17,677 nt of DNA from JAICLL01 sp035252155 (GTDB lineage Bacteria; Planctomycetota; Planctomycetia; Pirellulales; JAICIG01). The stretch lies in the NCBI GenBank assembly GCA_035252155.1, contig DATFDL010000040.1:1-17677 (forward strand), in the 5' to 3' direction. Position 1 is the stretch's first letter. Each line of letters starts with the position of its first letter. The notes beneath the pieces are model-generated. The model worked only from the letters and a program-made list of their open reading frames with translations, searched no databases and had not been told where the DNA came from. The position numbers and the translations under genes were made by a program. Positions 1 to 7,600 of the stretch are shown here, piece after piece.

Positions 1-660
1 CACCAGTCCCGTGCCCCACGACATGTTCTGGTTGGTGTCCGAGCTTCCTCCGAACATCATCCATTTGTTGCCGGTGATCGACGCCAGTTGCGGCGGCGCG
101 GCCGTGATCTCGCTTTTCACCTGATCGGAGCCGACGGAGGCCACGACTCCCCAGGGGCCGTGAATCACGGGCTTGCCGGTGTTTAACGTGACGTAGGCCA
201 GCACCTGCTGATTCAAGTCATTGGCGTTGTAGTAGCTGCCATAACTGATCCACAGCCTTTGCGTGGCGTCGTCCCACCACAGACCCTCCATTCGCACTTC
301 GGCGCCGGAGGTTTGGAGGAGATTGTTCGGGTCGATATTGCCCCAATCTTTTACGAGGTTGAAGGCGCCGCTTGCGCCTGTATTGGAGTATTCAACGAGG
401 TCGAACGGTCCTTGGCCGGCATTGCTGATGGAAAAAAACGTATTGGTTTCGGGGCGGTACGCCAGCCCGGAATACCACTGGTACTGGTCCAGTGACTGAG
501 CGCCGAGATAGGTGAAATCGGAGGGGTTGAGATTGCTCATGCCGGACGGCGGCGGCGTGGTGCTCAAGGGGGCCACGGGGGCGGTATTCGTGAAGGTTTG
601 AGTGCCCGAGAGCATCTGGCGCGATTCAAGCCGCTCGAACGACAAACGACGGCGTAACAT
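1..660 (-). CDS. LEPR-XLL-type exported surface protein, N-terminal part (runs off left edge)
   Basis: The reading frame is open on the minus strand from an ATG at 660 to the window edge, giving 220 codons with no stop. An AAAGGA Shine-Dalgarno (668-673) lies 7 nt before the ATG and supports this start. The N-terminus begins MLRRRLSFERLESRQMLSG: an arginine-rich run followed by a LExRxLL-like motif, the signature at the start of many very large exported planctomycete proteins (LEPR-XLL family, thought to act in export). The visible remainder is rich in Trp, Tyr, Asn and Gly (for example QYQWYSGLAYRPET and EGLWWDDATQRLWISYG), which suggests a beta-rich, possibly propeller-like extracellular domain. 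I do not recognise a named catalytic family in it. It is divergent from the giant gene beginning near 1600, which carries the same type of N-terminal signal. The gene call and exported status are fairly safe; the function is unknown. Confidence 0.85.
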   Translation of the reverse strand, partial: MLRRRLSFERLESRQMLSGTQTFTNTAPVAPLSTTPPPSGMSNLNPSDFTYLGAQSLDQYQWYSGLAYRPETNTFFSISNAGQGPFDLVEYSNTGASGAFNLVKDWGNIDPNNLLQTSGAEVRMEGLWWDDATQRLWISYGSYYNANDLNQQVLAYVTLNTGKPVIHGPWGVVASVGSDQVKSEITAAPPQLASITGNKWMMFGGSSDTNQNMSWGTGLV

Positions 661-705
661 AGGGCCATCCTTTAGCGCGGCGAAACTAGGCCCCGGGTTC
701 CACCA

Positions 706-721
706 AAATTGATGTCAATTT
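706..721. promoter_or_regulatory. Perfect 7-bp inverted repeat, operator-like dyad
   Basis: The sequence AAATTGATGTCAATTT is a perfect 7-bp inverted repeat around a 2-bp centre. It is nested inside a looser outer pair, CAAAAT (704-709) and ATTTTG (724-729). Read on the minus strand, positions 718 to 713 spell TTGACA, the -35 consensus, facing the gene that starts at 660, but no matching -10 lies at the usual distance. The symmetry and its place in the divergent control region suggest a dimeric regulator site. That role is inferred. Confidence 0.35.
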
Positions 722-731
722 GCATTTTGTT

Positions 732-740
732 TGCTATAAT
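732..740 (+). promoter_or_regulatory. Extended -10 promoter element (TGn-TATAAT)
   Basis: TGCTATAAT is a perfect extended -10 motif on the plus strand in an AT-rich patch. No good -35 is seen (TGTCAA at 713-718 is weak), as is often true of extended -10 promoters. The nearest plus-strand gene starts more than 840 bp downstream, so the element would give a very long leader, an unannotated small RNA, or nothing. A chance match cannot be excluded. Confidence 0.3.
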
Positions 741-1516
741 CGTTGATGCGTCCCGTGGGACGAGAGGTGAAAGTGAACATGAGGGGCCATCGGCTTTACT
801 GTGCTGTCGGGCCAGCGAGTTCTCGCTGGGGTGTTCACTGCCGGCCAATGCTGGTATTGACCAAGCCGAAAACTGTTTGATAGCGCGGCGGCCAACAGGG
901 TCTTCCGCGAGCCGGCATGCGGACAAGCTCGATGGGTATGTTTTCCAAGCCATGTTCCGGCGGTTTCTTGAAAAAGTGAGCGATTTGCCCCAAGGCCGGC
1001 CTACGGCGGTCGCCGCTTGCGCGCAGCGCGACATTGACCGAGAGACATGAGTGCTATCGAGCGAAAAATCTACGCACGGTAGCGGTTGAATTAGCGGTTG
1101 CCACGGCGGCCACCACCGTCCTTCGCGGCGTTGCCAACCGAGGCTTGAAGTGCCAGCGCTCCCCTGACTAGCGCGGCAACCTGATCTCCGTTCGTCGCGA
1201 ATCCGCCCAACGGCTAGCAAAAGGTATGCCTCACTGCCTCCGGCCTTGCCCAACCAGCCCGTGAGCACGAGGAAAGCGGCGAACCTGTTGGTCCGAGAAT
1301 GCTCCGAACGATTAAAGCTACAGAAAATCCGCGAGAGGGTCAATGCAAATTGTAAGATTCTGGGGCAGGTCCGGGAACTTCAAAAAACCGTGCGGGCGAT
1401 TGCAATACCGCCACGACTCCTCGCGATTGGAATGGCCGCCCTCGCCGCACCACAAGTTTGCCGGTCATCTCAGAAAGCCTCAAATCAAAAATGGTTGCAA
1501 AACCTCCATTCGCTGC

Positions 1517-1544
1517 TTGACTTTCGATCTGTGCCGACTTTAAT
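1517..1544 (+). promoter_or_regulatory. Putative sigma-70 promoter of the giant repeat gene
   Basis: TTGACT (1517-1522) and TTTAAT (1539-1544) each match the -35 and -10 consensus at five of six positions, with a 16-bp spacer. Transcription would start near 1551, giving a leader of about 68 nt to the ATG at 1619. Inferred from motif and position only. Confidence 0.4.
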
Positions 1545-1618
1545 GTAGCCCAGTTCAAGCGACTGCCGATTCGCTTAAGGCAGTGTTCAGGGAATTCGCG
1601 GGGCGGCCGGTTGGGACC

Positions 1619-4600
1619 ATGACTGGGCTGTTGGCTCTGCTTCGCCGCTTACTGGTGCCCCGCCAGCGGCATTTCCGTCGACCGCCCCATCTTCGAACGA
1701 TTCTCGGCGCGGAGCTACTCGAACTCCGCACGCTTCTGGCGGTCAATCCAATCGTTGCCGAAAACCAGTTGCCCGGCACGCCCGAGAGCCAGTGGGACAT
1801 CGTCGGTATGGGCGACCAGTCGATTCAGGGCTACACGACCGATATCAGTTACGACGTCGGCCAGACGGTGCAGTTCAAGATCGACACCGACTCGGCTCAC
1901 TACCGGCTCGACATCTATCGAATGGGCTACTATCAGGGCGACGGCGCCCGACTCATCACCTCAATCGACGAGCAGTTGAGCCGGCCCCAGATCCAGCCTG
2001 ACCCGATCACCGATCCGGCCACGCAAGCCAACGATTACGGCGACTGGTCGGTTTCAGCCACCTGGAACATTCCCGCCACGGCGGTTTCCGGCATTTACTT
2101 CGCCAAATTGGTCCGCGAAGACAATCTCGATCCGGGCGGGGCCAGTCATGTGGTGTTCATCGTCCGCAATGATGCAAGCCATTCCGACGTCATGATGCAG
2201 GCGTCGGTGACTACCTGGGAAGCGTACAACTCGTATGGCGGCAACAGCCTTTATGCACCCAGTCTGGATCAGCGCGCCTTCGCAGTCAGCTTCAATCGAC
2301 CGTTCGATACTCGCGCGACCAATTGGGTGAGCTGGGTGTTCAGCAACGAATATCCGACGATCCGTTTTTTGGAGTCGAATGGTTATGACGTCACCTACTC
2401 CACGGACGTCGACACCGACCGCTATGGTTCGCTGCTCAAGAATCACAAGATTTTTCTATCGGTCGGCCACGACGAGTATTGGTCGGCTCAGCAGCGCGCC
2501 AACTTGCAGGCGGCGCGCGATGCAGGAGTCAATCTGGCGTTTTTCAGCGGCAACGAAGTCTTTTGGAAGACCCGCTGGGAAGACAGTTTCGACGGTTCGA
2601 ACACGGCGTATCGGACCATGGTCTGTTATAAAGAGACATTGGACGGTACACCCACCGACCCGGCAGATCCACCGATTTGGACCGGCAGCTGGCGCGATCC
2701 GCGTTTCAGTCCTCCGGCCGACGGCGGCCGACCGGAAAACGCCTTGACGGGCACGCTGTTCATGGTCAACAGCTATCGCAGCGACTCGATTCAAGTGCCC
2801 CAAAGCGACGGGCTGCTGCGGTTCTGGCGCAATACAAGTATCGCCACCATGCTGCCCGGACAGGTGGCCACTTTGCCGGCTGGAATCTTGGGCTACGAAT
2901 GGGACGTTGACGCCGACAATGGCTTTCGCCCGGCGGGCGAATTCGACTTGTCGCACACCACAATTTCACTCTCCTCGGAATACTTGCTCGATTACGGGGG
3001 CACGTTCGGCGCGGGGACCGCCACGCACAGCCTCGCGGAGTATCGCGCTGCCAGCGGAGCTTTGGTGTTCAGCGCGGGGACCATTAATTGGGGTTGGGGC
3101 CTCGATAGCTACCACGATGGCTACCTTGGCTACGGCTATTACGGTACCGCAGACGTCCGAATCCAGCAGGCGTGTGTAAACCTGTTTGCTGACATGGGCG
3201 TCCAGCCCGGCAGCCTGGTGGCAGGCTTAGTTGCTGCGACCCAATCGAACGACCATACGCCGCCCGTCTCGCACATCACCTCGATAGCGCCTGGCTTCGC
3301 GTTCGTTCAAACCGGCGGCACGTACACGCTGAGCGGCACCGCGGCCGATAGCGGCGGCGGAGTGGTGGCCGGCGTCGAAGTTTCGACCGACGGTGGCGCT
3401 ACGTGGCATCCCGCGGTCGGACGAGATTCATGGACATATTCTTGGACCGCCGACACGGCCGGCGCCACGACCATTCTCAGCCGGTCGGTCGACGACAGCG
3501 GGAACCTCGAAACGCCTTCCGACGCCGTCGCGGTGACGGTTGTCAACGGCGCCACGACGCCGCCGCAAATTATCGATGCAACCGCGACCATCGCTTCGAC
3601 TCAGTCGTTGATGTTCAGTTGGACGACCGACAAGCCCTCGACTTCGATGATCGAGTATGGAACTTCACCCACGGCCTTGAACCAAACCGTCAGCAATTCC
3701 AGCGCAGTTACCTCTCACCAGTTGACACTCGCCAATCTGGCTGGCGACACCACGTATTATTATCGTCTCGGATCAACCGATTCATTTTCTAATACGGCCT
3801 GGTCTCCCGCATTGAGCAACCCGCCGGCGAGCACAACGACTCCCGGTTTTCTCGATACGACCGACTCCGACTTCGGCACGGGCACGAACTCGGGCACCTA
3901 TATCTCGCAGATGAGCAACGGCGAAGTGATCTTGTCGCCAACCGCGGCGGCCGATTTCACGGGTACGTCGTTGCCTGCGGGATGGGCAGTCCTCTCGACA
4001 AGCGGCGGTTCCGCCACGGTGAGAAACGGGCTGCTCACCGTGTCGGGGACCCACGTCGGCACGACTGCGACTTACGGCACTGGGCGCGCGCTCGATTTCG
4101 AGGCCTCGTTCGATGGCGCCGCGGGGGAGCATATCGGGTTCGGAGTCGATCTTATCAATACGCCATGGGCGATCTTCAGTACGGGAAGCAATGGCGGCGC
4201 GGTGTACGCGCGTGCTTCGGGGGCGCCGGACGTTCTGCTCACGGGCAATTGGCTCGGCGCAATGCATCACTTCCGGATCGATTGGGAGCCGTCGCAGGTC
4301 GTCTATTCGATCGATGGTGCGGTCGTCGCGACTGAGGCGATTTCTATCGGCGGCCTGATGCGCCCGCTCATTGCCACCGACGCCGGTTCCGGCGGATCAG
4401 TCCAGGTCGATTGGATGCACATGAGTTCCTACGCCTCCAGCGGCGCCTATGTTTCGCGCGTGTTTGACGCGGGCGCCCCGGTGGTGTGGGACTCGGTGGC
4501 GGCGGATACCGCCGCGCCCGCTGGAACGGCCATCGCACTCGATGTGCGGATGGGCAACACCTCGTCACCTGACGGCACCTGGACCGATTTTATTCCTCTG

Positions 4601-7600
4601 CCGAACCTCGGGGCCGTCATCGGCGGAACTTCACGGTACCTGCAATATCGTGCCGACCTGTCGGCGACCGATTCGACACAGACCCCGGTCTTGAGCGACG
4701 TGGGAATCACGTACAACCTGCCGCCCGACACAATTCCGCCGAGGATCGCCGACCGCACGCCGCTGCCGGGCGCCACTGGAGTCGCGGTCGGAACTACCGT
4801 TTCCATCGAGTTTAGTGAGCTGATGAATGCCTCGACGATCAATTCGTCGTCCGTTTATCTGCGGGCCAACGGATCTAGTACCAATGTGCCGGCGACAGTC
4901 ACTTATTCGGGTTCGACCGCCACGTTGACGCCCAGCGCGCCACTGACCTACAACACCACTTATAACGTGACGGTCCTCGGAAGCGTAACCGATAGCAGTG
5001 GCAATCCGCTCGGCGCGGCGGTCACCTGGTCCTTCACGACGACCCTCTACAGCTATTTCACAGACACTACGGTTAATGACTTTGCCGACGGTGCGGTTGA
5101 CGCCAACGGTTATTTGTCGCAGACCGGCAATGGCGAGGTCATGCTGGCACCTACCGCGGGCGCCGAGTTCTCCGGTTCGTCGCTCGCATCGGGATGGGCG
5201 GTTCTCTACACACAAAACGGCGGAACGGCCACCGTCAGCGGCGGGCTATTGACCGTCAATAACGCCCATGTTGGCACCAATGCCTTGTATAGCCCAGGGC
5301 GCTCGCTGGAGTTCGAGGCAAACTTCGACGGCACAAAATACCAGCATGTCGGTTTCGGCGTGGACTATTTTAACGCACCGTGGGCGATTTTCAGCACAGG
5401 CGCAAACGGCGGGGCTCTTTATGCACGAGCTTCGGGCATGCCGGATATCTTATTGCCCGGCAGCTATTTGGGCGCCATGCACGACTACCGCATCGACTGG
5501 AACGCCGGCTCGATCATCTACTGGATTGACGGCGTGCAAGTGGCCACCCAGAACATCGCGATTACCACCAGCATGCGTCCCTTGATCGCCGACGACGGTG
5601 GCGGCCACTTGGTCGTCGATTGGATCCGGCTAACACCGTACGCGGCGTCGAGCACGTATGTTTCGCGTATACTCGACGGTGGCCAGGAAGTCACATGGGG
5701 GACGCTCTCGTGGGACGACTCCGTTCCGGCCAGCACGGCACTCGCGATTAGCGTCCGCATGGGCAATACTGCGACGCCCGACAGTAGTTGGACCGGATGG
5801 GATCCGGTGGCCAGTTCGGGGGCGGTCGTCGGGGGCAGCAGTCGCTATCTCCAATATCAGGCAGTTCTCACCACCACGAATGTCGGCAAGTCGCCGGCGC
5901 TCGACGACGTGACGGTGGCCTATAACACGCTGCCCGACACCAGGCCGCCCGCCGTGGTAAGCCAGCTTCCGGCGTCGGGTGCAACGTCCGTGGATGTCCA
6001 CGCGGCCGTGTCGATTGGATTTAGCAAATTGATGAACGCCTCGACGATCAACACTTCGACCGTCTATCTACAGGCCGAGGGGTCAAGCACGAGCGTTCCA
6101 GCGACTGTAAGCTATTCGGGATCAACAGCGATCCTTACGCCCAGCGCGCCTTTGGCCTATAACACGACGTATAACGTGACCGTCTCGGGAAGTGTCGCCG
6201 ACACCGGCGGCAACCCGCTTGGTTCGGCCGTGACTTGGTCGTTTACGACGGCTCGCTATAGTTCTTTCACTGACACCACGGCGGCCGATTTCGCCGCAGG
6301 CACGCCGGACGCAAACGGTTACGTCGCGCAAACCGGCAATGGTGAGGTGATGCTGGCGCCCACGGCGGGTACGGAGTTCTCGGGTTCTTCGCTCTCGACC
6401 GGCTGGGCCGTGCTTTCGACGCAAAGCAGCGGAAGCGCCGTGGTTTTCGGCGGACTGTTGACTGTCCAAAACGTCCACGTGGGGACCAACGCGATGTTTG
6501 GTCCTGGGATCTCGCTGGAGTTCGAGGCGAGCTTTGACGGAACGAAGTATGAACACATCGGTTTCGGCGTTGACTACATCAACGCGCCGTGGGCGATCTT
6601 CAGCACGGGCGCGGGCGGTGCGCTTTACGCTCGCGCGTCGGGCATGCCGGACATTTTGCTATCAGGCAATTATCTGGGCGCGATGCACCATTACCGAATT
6701 GATTGGAACGCCAGCTCGATCGTGTATTGGATCGACGGCGTGCAAGTGGCCACCGAAAACGTGGCGTTTACCACCAATATGCGGCCGCTGATCGCCGACG
6801 ACGACGGCGGCACTGTGACCGTCGACTGGATGCGGTTGACACCTTACACGACTTCGAGCACCTTTGTTTCGCGTGTTTTCGACGGCGGTCAAACCGTCAC
6901 CTGGGGACCGGCCTCTTGGGACGACTCCGCCCCATCGGGCACGTCGATCGCCGTCAACATCCGGATGGGGAACACCGCCACGCCCGACGGACGTTGGAGT
7001 TCTTGGATTCCCGTGACCAGTTCGGGGTCGGTCATCGGCGGTAGTAGCCGCTATTTCCAATATCAAGCCCTATTGAGCACGACGAACGTCGGCCAGTCGC
7101 CTGCGCTCGATGACCTGACGCTGGCTTACAATACGCTTCCCGACACCACGCCGCCGACGATTATCAGCCATGTTCCAGCAGCGGCCGCGGCCTCGGTCGA
7201 CGTTCACGCGGCCGTCTCGATCAATTTCAGCAAATTGATGGATCCATCGACGATTACCACGTCGATGATTTATCTCGAAGCGAGCGGGTCTACTACGATC
7301 GTGCCGGCGACCGTGAGCTATTCCGGGTCGACCGCCACGCTGTCGCCCAGCGCGCCCTTGGCTTACGACACCACCTATAACGTCACCGTACTGGGAACCG
7401 TCGCCGATACCAGTGGAAACACGCTCGGCTCGACCGCGACTTGGTCGTTCACGACGGTCCAGTTCAGCTATCTAACCGACACCACAAGTACGGATTTCGC
7501 CGCGGGCAGCCTGGACGCCAACGGCTACATTTCACAAACTGGCAATGGCGAGGTGACGCTGGCGCCCACGGCGGGTACGGAGTTCTCCGGTGCTTCGCTC

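Larger units (their letters stand above)
661..1582. other. Long intergenic region between two divergent surface-protein genes
   Basis: About 920 bp with no convincing gene. Open frames on both strands give low-complexity, Arg/Ser/Cys-rich translations with no recognisable domain and no good start context, so I treat them as chance. The left end (about 704-740) is markedly more AT-rich than its surroundings and holds an inverted repeat and promoter-like elements. The right end holds a promoter-like pair before the giant gene. A short dyad CGTCCC-GT-GGGACG lies at 749-762. A 33-codon ORF at 779-880 has a weak ribosome site but no recognisable product. No tRNA or known riboswitch was recognised. 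Confidence 0.6.

Noticed and set aside
779..880. 33-codon plus-strand small ORF with a weak AGGTG ribosome site
   Set aside because: Too short and too unremarkable (Arg/Cys/Pro-rich) to support without conservation or expression data.
709..1050. 113-codon plus-strand frame just after the AT-rich patch
   Set aside because: It begins inside the inverted repeat, upstream of the -10 element, and its product is compositionally odd with no family resemblance.
672..1343. 223-codon open frame on the minus strand in the intergenic region
   Set aside because: The translation has no recognisable domain, is rich in Arg, Ser and Trp in an irregular way, and its downstream end lies just upstream of the LEPR-XLL gene start, over that gene's control region. 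Long chance frames are common in GC-rich DNA.
1246..1548. 100-codon plus-strand frame before the giant gene
   Set aside because: No domain, no good ribosome site, and it overlaps the likely promoter of the giant gene.
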